The notes under the pieces are model-generated. The model searched no databases, had not been told where the DNA came from, and was given only the letters and a program-made list of their open reading frames with translations. A stretch of 64,000 nucleotides of DNA from Peterkaempfera bronchialis (GTDB taxonomy: Bacteria > Actinomycetota > Actinomycetes > Streptomycetales > Streptomycetaceae), in NCBI RefSeq assembly GCF_003258605.2, contig NZ_CP031264.1, positions 558,001 to 622,000 of the forward strand, in the 5' to 3' direction. Shown here one piece after another: positions 36,916-45,234 of the stretch; the stretch's first letter is position 1, and every line of letters begins with the position of its first letter. Position numbers and translations under genes: made by a program.

Positions 36916-38229
36916 GTGACCGTGAGCACCGCCGAGGTGCGCACCCGCCACCGGCTGGAACGGCACCGGCTGGGCAACGGGCTGACCGTGCTCCTGCTGC
37001 CGGACCCCGAGGTCTCGGCCGTGGGCGTCACCGTGAGCTATGACGTCGGCTACCGCACCGAGGCGCGGTCCGGCTTCGCCCACCTCTTCGAGCATCTGAT
37101 GTTCCAGGGCAGCGCCTCGCTGCCCAAGCTCGCCCACGCGCAGCACATCCAGGCCGCCGGCGGCGCCTTCAACGGCGCCACGCACCGGGACCACACCGCG
37201 TACTACCAGGTGGTACCGGCCGAGGCGCTGGAGCTCGTGCTCTTCCTGGAGGCGGACCGGATGCGGTCCCCGCGCATCACCCAGGAGAACATCGACAACC
37301 AGGTCGCGGTGGTCGCCGAGGAGATCCGGCGGAACATCCTCGGCCGCCCCTACGGCGGATTCCCGGCGTTCCAGCTGCCCGAGCTGCTCTTCACCCGGCA
37401 CGCCAACACCCACAACGGCTACGGCGACTTCGCGTCCCTGGCGGATGTGGAGGTGGCGGAGTGCGAGGAGTTCTTCGACCGGCACTACGCACCGGGCAGC
37501 GCGGTCCTGGCCATCAGCGGCAACTTCGACCCGGCCCGTGCGCTGGACCTCGTCGACCGGTACTTCGGCCCGCTGCCCGGCAGGCCCGCCGCCGACCGGC
37601 CGCCGACCGCCGAACCGCCCCCGGCCGAGCCCGTCGCCGTCACCCGCCGCGACCCGCTGGCCCCGGTGCCCGCGCTGGCCGTCGCCTGGCGCTGCCCGCC
37701 GCCCGGCTCGCCCGAGTACCGGGCCGCGCTGCTCGCCGCCTCGGTCCTCGGGGACCCCGAGTCGGGTCGGCTGCGCCGGGTCCTGGTGCGGGAGCGGGCG
37801 CTGGCCACCCAGGCGGCCGTACTGCCCTCGCTCACCGGGCAGGCGTACGACGCCAGGGACCCCGAGGCGATCGTGGCGACCGCCGTCTGCGGCACCGGCG
37901 CCTCGCCCGACACCGTCGCCGCCGCCGTCCAGGAGGAGCTGTCCCGGATGGCCCGCGCCGCCGAGCAGGACGGCGGCCTGACCCGGCAGGAGGTGGAGTC
38001 GGCCGCGCGCCGGCTGCGCACCGCCTGGTACGTCGAGCTGGACACCGTGGCCGCGCGGGCCCGCCGGCTGGCCGCCTTCGAGGTGCTCTACGCCGACGCC
38101 GAACAGGCCCTGGAGGCACCCGCGCTGCCGACCGGTGACGGACTCGACCAGGTGCGCGCGGCAGCCGCCGCGCTCGCCGACTGCCCACCCGCCGTGCTGT
38201 CCCTGGAGCCCGACCAAGGAGCGGCATGA
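36916..38229 (+). CDS. M16 zinc metallopeptidase, catalytic subunit
   Basis: A 437-residue M16B peptidase. The inverted zinc motif H56-L-F-E59-H60 (SGFAHLFEHLMFQG) and the downstream Glu helix (VAVVAEEIRRNIL) supply the zinc ligands and general base. The two M16 homology halves are present. It overlaps the next gene, an M16 protein without the motif, by 4 nt, so the active form is probably a heterodimer. Paired M16B proteases trim leader peptides in some RiPP pathways; that role is inferred here from cluster position. Confidence 0.9.
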   Translation: MTVSTAEVRTRHRLERHRLGNGLTVLLLPDPEVSAVGVTVSYDVGYRTEARSGFAHLFEHLMFQGSASLPKLAHAQHIQAAGGAFNGATHRDHTAYYQVVPAEALELVLFLEADRMRSPRITQENIDNQVAVVAEEIRRNILGRPYGGFPAFQLPELLFTRHANTHNGYGDFASLADVEVAECEEFFDRHYAPGSAVLAISGNFDPARALDLVDRYFGPLPGRPAADRPPTAEPPPAEPVAVTRRDPLAPVPALAVAWRCPPPGSPEYRAALLAASVLGDPESGRLRRVLVRERALATQAAVLPSLTGQAYDARDPEAIVATAVCGTGASPDTVAAAVQEELSRMARAAEQDGGLTRQEVESAARRLRTAWYVELDTVAARARRLAAFEVLYADAEQALEAPALPTGDGLDQVRAAAAALADCPPAVLSLEPDQGAA

Positions 38230-39515
38230 CCACCCCGACCCTGCCCGCTCACCTGCTGCCCGACCTGCGGCAGGCCCCGCCGCCGCCACCGCTGGACCAC
38301 GCCGCGCGTACCCTGCCGAGCGGACTGCGGATCGTCGCCGCGCGCCGCGCCTCGGTGCCGATGGTCGAGCTGCGCCTCGGCGTCCCGTTCGGCGGCGAGG
38401 AGCCCCGGCACTGCGCCGACGCGGAACTGCTGGTCTCCACCCTGCTCTGCGGCACGGCGCGGCGCGACCGGGACGCCTTCGAGCGCGACCTGGCCGGACT
38501 CGGCGGCACCCTGCGCGCCACCGTGCGGCCGGAGCGGCTGAAGATCACCGCGCGGGCGCCGGTCGAGGGGCTGCCGCTGCTGCTCGACCTGCTCGCGGAC
38601 TGCCTGACCGGGGCCGCCTACGACCCCCGGGCCGTGGAGGCCGAACGCGCCCGGCTGGTCGACCGGGTCCGGATCGCCGAGCGGCTGCCACAGTACGCGG
38701 CGCGCGCCGCCCTGCTGCGGCACTGCTTCGGCGACCACCCGGCGGCCCGCGAGACGCCGTCGGCCGACCAGGTCGCCGCCGTACCCCGGGAGGCCCTGCC
38801 GGAGCTGCACCGCACCCGGCTGGTGCCCGGCGGCTCGGTCCTGGTGCTGGCCGGGGACCTGACGCCCGGTCACGCCCTGGACGCCGCCGCCACCGCGCTG
38901 GCCGACTGGTCCGGGGCGGCTCCGGCCCGCGCGATGCCCCGGCCGCCCGCCGTCCTCGGCGGCCCGGTCGCCACGGTCGACCGGCCGGGCGTACGGCAGG
39001 CCGACGTCTGGCTGGCCGGGCCCTCCCTGCCGCGCCGGGACCCGGAGTACCCGGCGCTGCACCTGGCCGAGCAGATCGTCGGCGGCTACTTCTCCTCCCG
39101 GCTGATGCGGACGCTGCGCGAGGAGGCCGGCTACGTCTACAGCGCGCGGTGCGCCGCCGAGGAGATCGGCGGGCAGGCGGTGAACCTGGTGCAGTTCGGC
39201 TGCGATCCGCGCCACGCGGCGGAGGCGCTGGACCGCACCCTGGCCCACCTCGACCGGATCGGCGGCGACCAGCCGCCCACCCCCGAGGAGGTGCGGTCCG
39301 CGGCGGGGTACAGCCGGGGCGTCCGGTCCATCACGCTCTCCAGCCAGACCGGCCTGGCCGACGCGCTGTTCGACGCCTGCGTGCACGACCTCGCCCCGGA
39401 CTGGCTCACCGAGTTCCCCGCCCGCCTCGCCGCGACCGGCACCGCCCAGGTCCGGGCCGCCGCCGCGCGGCACCTCTCCGCCGCCGCCTTCACCGGCGTC
39501 CTGCTCCAGCCCTGA
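38226..39515 (+). CDS. M16 peptidase-like, non-catalytic partner
   Basis: A 429-residue M16B protein. Where the HxxEH motif should be it reads HCADAELLVSTLL, so it cannot bind catalytic zinc. The second half keeps the substrate-binding Arg/Tyr pattern of the partner subunit (SSRLMRTLREEAGYVYSARC). This division of labour (one subunit cuts, one binds) matches mitochondrial-processing-peptidase-like M16B heterodimers. Coupled by ATGA overlap to the catalytic subunit. Confidence 0.88.
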   Translation: MTTPTLPAHLLPDLRQAPPPPPLDHAARTLPSGLRIVAARRASVPMVELRLGVPFGGEEPRHCADAELLVSTLLCGTARRDRDAFERDLAGLGGTLRATVRPERLKITARAPVEGLPLLLDLLADCLTGAAYDPRAVEAERARLVDRVRIAERLPQYAARAALLRHCFGDHPAARETPSADQVAAVPREALPELHRTRLVPGGSVLVLAGDLTPGHALDAAATALADWSGAAPARAMPRPPAVLGGPVATVDRPGVRQADVWLAGPSLPRRDPEYPALHLAEQIVGGYFSSRLMRTLREEAGYVYSARCAAEEIGGQAVNLVQFGCDPRHAAEALDRTLAHLDRIGGDQPPTPEEVRSAAGYSRGVRSITLSSQTGLADALFDACVHDLAPDWLTEFPARLAATGTAQVRAAAARHLSAAAFTGVLLQP

Positions 39516-39556
39516 CCCCGTACCCCCTGCCAACTCCCCTGCCTCCGGAGGACACT

Positions 39557-40615
39557 GTGCGCTTCGGCCTCTCCTTCCTGCCCGACAGCACCCCGGCGAC
39601 CAAGGCGCCGACCGCGTACTACGACGAAGTCCTGGAGCTGGCCCGGTACGGGGACCAGGCCGGGTTCGACTACGTCAAGATGACCGAGCACTATCTGCAC
39701 CCCTACGGCGGCTACTGCCCGAGCCCGCTGACCTTCCTGACCGCCGTGGCCGCGCAGACCCGGAACATCCGGCTGATCACCGGATGCGTCCTGCCGGTCT
39801 TCCACCACCCGGTCCAGCTCGCCTCGCTGATCGCCATGGTCGACGCGATCAGCAACGGGCGGCTGGAGATCGGCTTCGCGCGGGCCTACCTGCCGCATGA
39901 GTTCGTCTCCTTCGATGTGCCGATGGACGGCAGCCGGGCCCGCTTCGAGGCCACCGTGGCCGCCGTGCACCGCCTGCTGACGGAGGAGAAGGTCAGCGAG
40001 GAGACCCCCTTCTTCACCCTGCGGGACGCGACCGTGCTGCCCCGCCCGACCCAGCAGCCCCGGCCGCCGTTCTGGATCGCGGCCGTACAGACCCCGGCGA
40101 GCTTCCGGCGGATCGGCGAACTCGGCTACGGCCTGCTGATCACCCCGACCGGGCGGGACTTCGACACCTCGATGGTCGAGCTCTACCGCGAGTCGTTCGC
40201 CGCGCACCACCCGGGCGAGCGGGCCCGCGTGATGGCGAGCATGCCGCTGGTCGTCGCCGACACCGACCAGGAGGCCAGGGCCATCGCGGACCCGCACCTC
40301 AACCGGTACCTCCAGGTCTGGGGGTCGGCCCTGGAGAGCTGGGACGAGACCGTCTCCTCCGACTACGCCCAGTACACCGGACTGGCCGCGTCCATCCGCA
40401 CCCTCACCGCCAAGGACCTGCGGGCCAACGGCAGCGCCATCGTCGGCTCGCCGGAGCATGTGGTCGAGCAGATCGGCCGCTTCCAGGAGCGCACCCACGC
40501 CGACGGGCTGCTCTGGCAGGCCGACTTCGGCGACTTCGGGGGCGCCGCCGCCATGCGCTCCACCGAGCTCTTCGCGGACAAGGTGCGCCCGCACTTCCCG
40601 GCGGTGGCCCAGTGA
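39557..40615 (+). CDS. Luciferase-like (LLM) flavin-dependent oxidoreductase
   Basis: A 352-residue LLM-fold TIM barrel enzyme using reduced FMN or F420. The N terminus MRFGLSFLPDSTPATKAPTA, GFDYVKMTEHYLHPYGGYCP and the barrel region LGRAYLPHEF-like IGFARAYLPHEFVSF are typical of the luciferase-type monooxygenase family. Its role in the cluster could be oxidation of the peptide or flavin/F420-dependent reduction of a dehydro residue, as LLM-family reductases do in some lanthipeptide pathways; neither is shown. GTG 39557 has GGAGG 5 nt upstream. Overlaps the next gene by 4 nt. Confidence 0.85.
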   Translation: MRFGLSFLPDSTPATKAPTAYYDEVLELARYGDQAGFDYVKMTEHYLHPYGGYCPSPLTFLTAVAAQTRNIRLITGCVLPVFHHPVQLASLIAMVDAISNGRLEIGFARAYLPHEFVSFDVPMDGSRARFEATVAAVHRLLTEEKVSEETPFFTLRDATVLPRPTQQPRPPFWIAAVQTPASFRRIGELGYGLLITPTGRDFDTSMVELYRESFAAHHPGERARVMASMPLVVADTDQEARAIADPHLNRYLQVWGSALESWDETVSSDYAQYTGLAASIRTLTAKDLRANGSAIVGSPEHVVEQIGRFQERTHADGLLWQADFGDFGGAAAMRSTELFADKVRPHFPAVAQ

Positions 40616-41931
40616 CCTCCGCCACCGCACCGGTGATCGAACCGGCCGCCGACCCGGCCCTCCCCGTACTGCTCAACCCGAGCGCGGTCCACCAGGACGG
40701 CCGGATCCGCTACCAGGTGCGGGACGGCGAGCGGATCCGGGTGCTGGCGGTGACCGTGACCGCGACGGTGCGCGCCCTGGTGGCGCTCGCCGGACTCGGC
40801 CCGCTGCCCGCCGCCGCCCTCACCGCAGAGCTGGGCGGCCGGTTGGCCGGGCCGGACGCCGCCGCGCAGGCGGTCCGGGCCGGGCTGCGCAGCGGGCTGC
40901 TGGTCCCGGCCGGGCCCGGCGGGCCGCCCGCCCCGCCGAGCCGTCCAGGCACCGGGGCGGCGGCCCTGCGGCACACCCTGGCCCGGCCCCCGGCCGGCTA
41001 TGAGCGGGCCTTCGGCGACCTGGCGGCGGTCGCCCGGCTGTGCGCGGTGTTCGACCGGGGACATGACACCCGGGCCCTGCTCACCGTCGCCTTCACCGAC
41101 CGGTTCGGTGCGGGCGGCCGGGCCAACCTGGCGGACGAGGCCGCCGACCTGCTCGGCGTCGCGCAGCGCCGGGCCCGCATGCTCGGCTCCGCAGCGAGCG
41201 ACGAGTTCGGACCGGCCGACGGCTCCCTGGGCCGGCTGCTGCGGCTGCGCGCCGAGGCCAGGCGCGCACTCGACCGGCGGCTGCGCGCGACCGCCGACGG
41301 TCCGGTCGCGCTGGAGCCCGGCCTGCTCGAAGAGCTGGCGGCGGGCCTTCCGCAGCGCTTCGCGGAGCCGCCGGTCGGCTACCGCGTGCTGGTCCGGCCG
41401 CAGGACGGCTGGGTCGAGGTCCTCGCCTATGAGGCCGCCGGGCGGACCTCGGACCCGGAGCCCGGGGAGGACGGGCAGCGGATACGGGTGCTGGCGCACC
41501 CGGAGCGGCCCATGGTGCGGTCCGCCACCGCCGACCGGGCCCCGATGGCGTCGGCCGACTGGTGCCGGGTGGCCCTGGTCCATGACCAGGAGTCCGACAC
41601 GCTGACCCTGCACGACGGCGACGGCCGCCCCTTCCTGGTCCGCTGTACGCCGACCGGGCAGCCGGAGTCGCTGCCCGCGCCGCTCGGGGTCGCCGCCTGG
41701 CTGTCCGGCGCGGGACGGGTGCTGCTCGACCCCTATGCGGCGACCGTCGCCGGGCTGCGGGCCGCGAACCCCTCCGCGACCGGCTTCGACCTGCCGCGCC
41801 TGACCAGTGGACGGGTCGTCCTCGGGCGCGGCGGCCACCTTCCCGCCGACCCTGGCGCAGCGGCCGGAGCGCAGCCGGGAAGCCCCGCGTCGCCGGTCTG
41901 GCTGGTCGACTGCGACGGTGCCGCGCGGTGA
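40612..41931 (+). CDS. Shortened LanB glutamylation-domain-like protein
   Basis: A 439-residue paralogue of part of the LanB protein at 30547-33196. The shared core is clear: FGDLAAVARLCAVFDRGHDT versus RDLAAVARFYAMFDRHHDAR, then RALLTVAFTDRFGAGG versus RSLLTRAFVDRFGSGG and EFGPADGSLGRLL versus DHGPADGSLAALL. The N-terminal ~200 and C-terminal portions of a full LanB are missing, so an independent glutamylation activity seems unlikely. It is intact (GTG start, no frameshift, coupled on both sides), suggesting a structural or substrate-docking role, or a domain of a new kind of dehydratase complex. Confidence 0.72.
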   Translation: MTSATAPVIEPAADPALPVLLNPSAVHQDGRIRYQVRDGERIRVLAVTVTATVRALVALAGLGPLPAAALTAELGGRLAGPDAAAQAVRAGLRSGLLVPAGPGGPPAPPSRPGTGAAALRHTLARPPAGYERAFGDLAAVARLCAVFDRGHDTRALLTVAFTDRFGAGGRANLADEAADLLGVAQRRARMLGSAASDEFGPADGSLGRLLRLRAEARRALDRRLRATADGPVALEPGLLEELAAGLPQRFAEPPVGYRVLVRPQDGWVEVLAYEAAGRTSDPEPGEDGQRIRVLAHPERPMVRSATADRAPMASADWCRVALVHDQESDTLTLHDGDGRPFLVRCTPTGQPESLPAPLGVAAWLSGAGRVLLDPYAATVAGLRAANPSATGFDLPRLTSGRVVLGRGGHLPADPGAAAGAQPGSPASPVWLVDCDGAAR

Positions 41932-43631
41932 GGGTGAAGCTGCGGCCAGGCAGCCACTTCGCCCCCACCGAGCAGGGGCTGTACTGCCGCTTCCACGGGT
42001 CGTCGTTTGTACTGCGCGGACCGTCCGAGGTGTTCCGGCTGTTCGACTCCCACCTGGGGGCGCTCACCGACGGCACCGACCTGGACGCGCTCATCGCGAC
42101 GGAGCAGCCCTCGGCGGCGGCGGTGCTGCGCGGGATCGTCGGCCGGCTGCTGGAGCGCGGCCTGATGCTGGACCTGGACACGGCCGGGAGGCCGGTACCG
42201 GACGCGGCCACGGCCGCGCGCCACGAGGATCTGCTCAGCCATCTGGAGGAGCACTGCGCGCGGCCCTACGAGGTCTTCGCCGAGGTGCGCGCGGCCCGGG
42301 TCGCCGTCCGGGGCGGCGGCCCGGCCGCCGCCGCCCTGACCCGCGCGCTGGAGTCCTTCGGCATCGGGCTCGCCGAGGGGGCGGACCCGGCCCGGCTCAC
42401 CGTGCTGATCGACGACGTGGAGGCACCGGCCGACCTGCTGGCGGTCGCCGCTTCGCTGTCCGGGCCCGGGGCGCTGCTGCCGCTGGTCGCCGACGAGGAG
42501 CGGATCGTGGTCGGGCCGGTGCTGGACGGCGCGGGGGGCCTGCCCGGGTTCGCGTCGGCCGTCGAGCGGGTGGCGCTGTGGAATCGGACCGACCCGGCGG
42601 CGCCCCCGCCCCGGCCCGTGGGGGCCGTGCTCGCCGGGTCGCTGGCCGCCCGACGCGTACTCGACCGGCTGACCGGCATCGCGGAGACCGACGACCTGCT
42701 GGTGGTGCACGGCCACACGGCGTCGGTCACCACCGTCCCGTTCACCCCGCCGCCACCGGGGCCGCACCGGCGACCGCTGACCGGACGTGACCTGGAGCCC
42801 GCCGCCACCCTCACCCCCGCCGACACCGACACCGACACCGACAGCGACGGAGAAGCCGCCGCAGCGCTCCTCACCGCACCGTGGCGCGGCACAGCGCGCT
42901 GGCTTGAGAACGCGGCCGGGACCGGCCGACCGATCGCCACGGCCGCACTCCGACCGGTCGCGGCGGCACCGCATGGCCCGCTGCTCGGCTGGGGAGGCAG
43001 CCAGGCCGCCGCCCGGCGCGACGCCGTACTGGCCCTGCTGCGCGCCCAGGCGGCCATGGCGGACGACGGTCCCGCGACGCCCGGCCCCCCGCCCGGGGCG
43101 CCCTGGACGGCGGCGGCCGGGTCCAGCATGGCGCACCTCGTACTCGACGGCGTCCTGCGACTGCTCGCCACCGAGGCGCCGGCCGCCGCCCCCGAGCGTC
43201 AGGTGCGCTGGCAGGACCTCGGCTCCTCCCCCGTCCGGGCGCTGTGGAGCGCACTCGATGACTACCACGGCAGCCCGGTGGAGCTGACCGAGCGCCGCCT
43301 CCCCGGTCTGGACTGGTCGCTGGTCTGCTGCCAGGACCGGCGGACCGGTGACCTGGTCAGCGCGGAATGGGGGCCGACCACGCCGACGGCCGCGCACGCC
43401 GCCCTGGGTACGGCGTTCGTCACCGCGCTGCACCACGGCGAGAAGGCCCCGCCCCCGACCGCCGGGGCCTGGTGCGTGGAGCTGCTTCCGGTACGCGCCC
43501 TGCACCGCCTGCTCGGGCAGGTGCGGGAGGGCACGGCGGTGGGCGGGCGCAGGATCGGCGGACGGCTGGTCACGGTGGACCCGGTCTTCGGCCGCCACCC
43601 CCTGCCGAGCGGACGGATATGGCTGACATGA
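41928..43631 (+). CDS. Ocin-ThiF-like leader-binding partner protein, copy 2
   Basis: A 567-residue paralogue of the protein at 28817-30550, with the same N-terminal recognition-element opening (MRVKLRPGSHFAPTEQGLYC, FRLFDSHLGALTDGTDLDAL) and a ThiF-like segment (VAVRGGGPAAAALTRALE). The tail differs (PVFGRHPLPSGRIWLT). A DTDTDTDSDGE run near residue 300 is low complexity. There is no second YcaO, so this copy either feeds the same enzyme with another peptide, or guides the second dehydrogenase. GTGA/ATGA overlaps on both sides. Confidence 0.82.
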   Translation: MRVKLRPGSHFAPTEQGLYCRFHGSSFVLRGPSEVFRLFDSHLGALTDGTDLDALIATEQPSAAAVLRGIVGRLLERGLMLDLDTAGRPVPDAATAARHEDLLSHLEEHCARPYEVFAEVRAARVAVRGGGPAAAALTRALESFGIGLAEGADPARLTVLIDDVEAPADLLAVAASLSGPGALLPLVADEERIVVGPVLDGAGGLPGFASAVERVALWNRTDPAAPPPRPVGAVLAGSLAARRVLDRLTGIAETDDLLVVHGHTASVTTVPFTPPPPGPHRRPLTGRDLEPAATLTPADTDTDTDSDGEAAAALLTAPWRGTARWLENAAGTGRPIATAALRPVAAAPHGPLLGWGGSQAAARRDAVLALLRAQAAMADDGPATPGPPPGAPWTAAAGSSMAHLVLDGVLRLLATEAPAAAPERQVRWQDLGSSPVRALWSALDDYHGSPVELTERRLPGLDWSLVCCQDRRTGDLVSAEWGPTTPTAAHAALGTAFVTALHHGEKAPPPTAGAWCVELLPVRALHRLLGQVREGTAVGGRRIGGRLVTVDPVFGRHPLPSGRIWLT

Positions 43632-45172
43632 CGCCGGAGAGGGCGGAGAGAACGACGATGGCTGCCGCGAGCGACGACGAGATCCTGCGGTTCGCGCTGC
43701 GCCAGGGGCCGCTGCGCGGACTGCTCCAGGACCCGGTGCGGATCGACGAGCGGGTCCGTACCACGGCCACCCTGCCGCCGCAGGGCGCCCGCGGGCCGCT
43801 CGGCCGCCCCCTCCCGCTCGGCACCCGGGACCTGCTGGCCGAGGCCGGGTACCCGGGCGGCCGGGTCCCCGCCGCGAACGCCGGGCCGGGGCTGCTCGGG
43901 CATGTGCTCACCGCCGCGTTCGGCCTCCAGCGCCGCGAGCCGTCCAACCCGGCCAACGACCACCGGGTCATCGCCTCCGTCCGCAGCAAGTTCCCGGTCC
44001 ATGTGCAGGTGGTCGGACCGGACGGTGCGCCCGGCTACCTCGATCCCTACCGGCATGCCCTGGTGGACCTCGATGCCGACCCGGCCCCGGTGGCGGCGCT
44101 GCGACCGCCGGGCGGCGGCGTCCGCGTGGTGCTGGGGGCCCGGTACACCGATCTGCCCACCCCGTACGGCATCCTGCGCCGGGCGCTGGCCGACCTGGAG
44201 ATCGGCATCAATGTGCGCAGCCTGGTGGTCGCGGCGCAGCTCTTCGGCGTCCCGGCGACCGTTCAGTACGGCGGTCCCCAGGTGGGCGCCGCCGGGGAGC
44301 TGCTGGCCTCGTCCGGGCCGGGAAGCTGGTCGGCGCCGGTTGTCGTCACCCTGCACGGCCTCGATCCGCTGCCGCCGTCCCGGCCGCTCGGCGGGCCCGT
44401 CCAGGACCGCTACGACCGGGGCTTCGACGCCCTGCTGGACACCGGGTCCGCGCACCCGTCCCTCACCGGGTCGGCCCTGGTGGCCGAGGTCCGCTACACG
44501 GTCGACGCAGCGCCCTGCTCCCCCGCCGAGGCGATCCCGCCGCTGCCCGATCGGGCCGGGACGGACTGGAGCCGGGTGGTGTGGAACCGTACGGCGGGCC
44601 GGGTGCCGAGCCCGCTGACCGGGTTCGCGGTGCGACCGGCGGCCACCGACCGGGGCCGCCTGGCGGAACTGCTGGCCTGGGCGCGGGTCCCGGCTCCGGA
44701 GGGGCGGCTGCGGGACATCGGCTCCGCCGTCCGGCTCCATGTCGTCGTCCAGCACACGGCCGGCCTCGCCTCCGGCCACTATGCGGTGGACGAGGGAGCG
44801 CTGCGGCTGGAGCAGGCCGACGCGGGGCTGGCGGGCAGGCTGGAGGCCGGCTTCGGCTATCCGCTGACGCCGGAGAACGACTGCGGCGTCCGGCATGCGC
44901 TCTCGCTCTGGTACTTCACCGTCGACCTGGAGCGGCTGATCGCGGACTTCGGGCCGGAGGCGTGGAGCCTGCTCCAGGTGTGGTGCGGCTGGGTCACCCA
45001 CGGCCTGACCGTCGCGGCTGCGGCGCAGGGGCTGTTCGCCCGCCCGGCGCGTTCGTTCGACGAGCACCTGGTCTCCAGCCTGCTGCGGCTGCCGCGCGAG
45101 CAGACCCCGGTCTTCATGACCGTCTGCGGGCGTGCCCGCTACGCCGAGCCGATGCTCGATCTGCGGACCTGA
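43628..45172 (+). CDS. SagB/TbtE-type dehydrogenase, copy 2
   Basis: A 514-residue paralogue of the dehydrogenase at 25144-26742. Shared landmarks are FGLQRREPSNPANDH, the Arg/Gly FMN-contact segment NRTAGRVPSPLTGFAVRP, SLLQVWCGWVTHGLTVAAAA and VFMTVCGRARYAEPMLDLRT. Where copy 1 has AKYPVH, copy 2 has SKFPVH; whether that Tyr is the catalytic Tyr of azoline dehydrogenases I cannot verify. ATG 43628 overlaps the previous stop (ATGA); a second in-frame ATG at 43658 is possible. It is the last gene of the rightward operon and ends 8 nt before a strong terminator. Confidence 0.82.
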   Translation: MTPERAERTTMAAASDDEILRFALRQGPLRGLLQDPVRIDERVRTTATLPPQGARGPLGRPLPLGTRDLLAEAGYPGGRVPAANAGPGLLGHVLTAAFGLQRREPSNPANDHRVIASVRSKFPVHVQVVGPDGAPGYLDPYRHALVDLDADPAPVAALRPPGGGVRVVLGARYTDLPTPYGILRRALADLEIGINVRSLVVAAQLFGVPATVQYGGPQVGAAGELLASSGPGSWSAPVVVTLHGLDPLPPSRPLGGPVQDRYDRGFDALLDTGSAHPSLTGSALVAEVRYTVDAAPCSPAEAIPPLPDRAGTDWSRVVWNRTAGRVPSPLTGFAVRPAATDRGRLAELLAWARVPAPEGRLRDIGSAVRLHVVVQHTAGLASGHYAVDEGALRLEQADAGLAGRLEAGFGYPLTPENDCGVRHALSLWYFTVDLERLIADFGPEAWSLLQVWCGWVTHGLTVAAAAQGLFARPARSFDEHLVSSLLRLPREQTPVFMTVCGRARYAEPMLDLRT

Positions 45173-45180
45173 TGCCCTCC

Positions 45181-45229
45181 GGTCCGGGCCCCCGCCGCCC
45201 CCTGGCCGGGTGCGGCGGGGGCCCGGACC
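45181..45229. terminator. Strong bidirectional terminator at the right end of the RiPP cluster
   Basis: A perfect 18-bp stem GGTCCGGGCCCCCGCCGC / GCGGCGGGGGCCCGGACC with a 13-nt loop, between convergent stops at 45172 and 45235. It cleanly ends the cluster's rightward operon. Confidence 0.9.
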
Positions 45230-45234
45230 GATCG

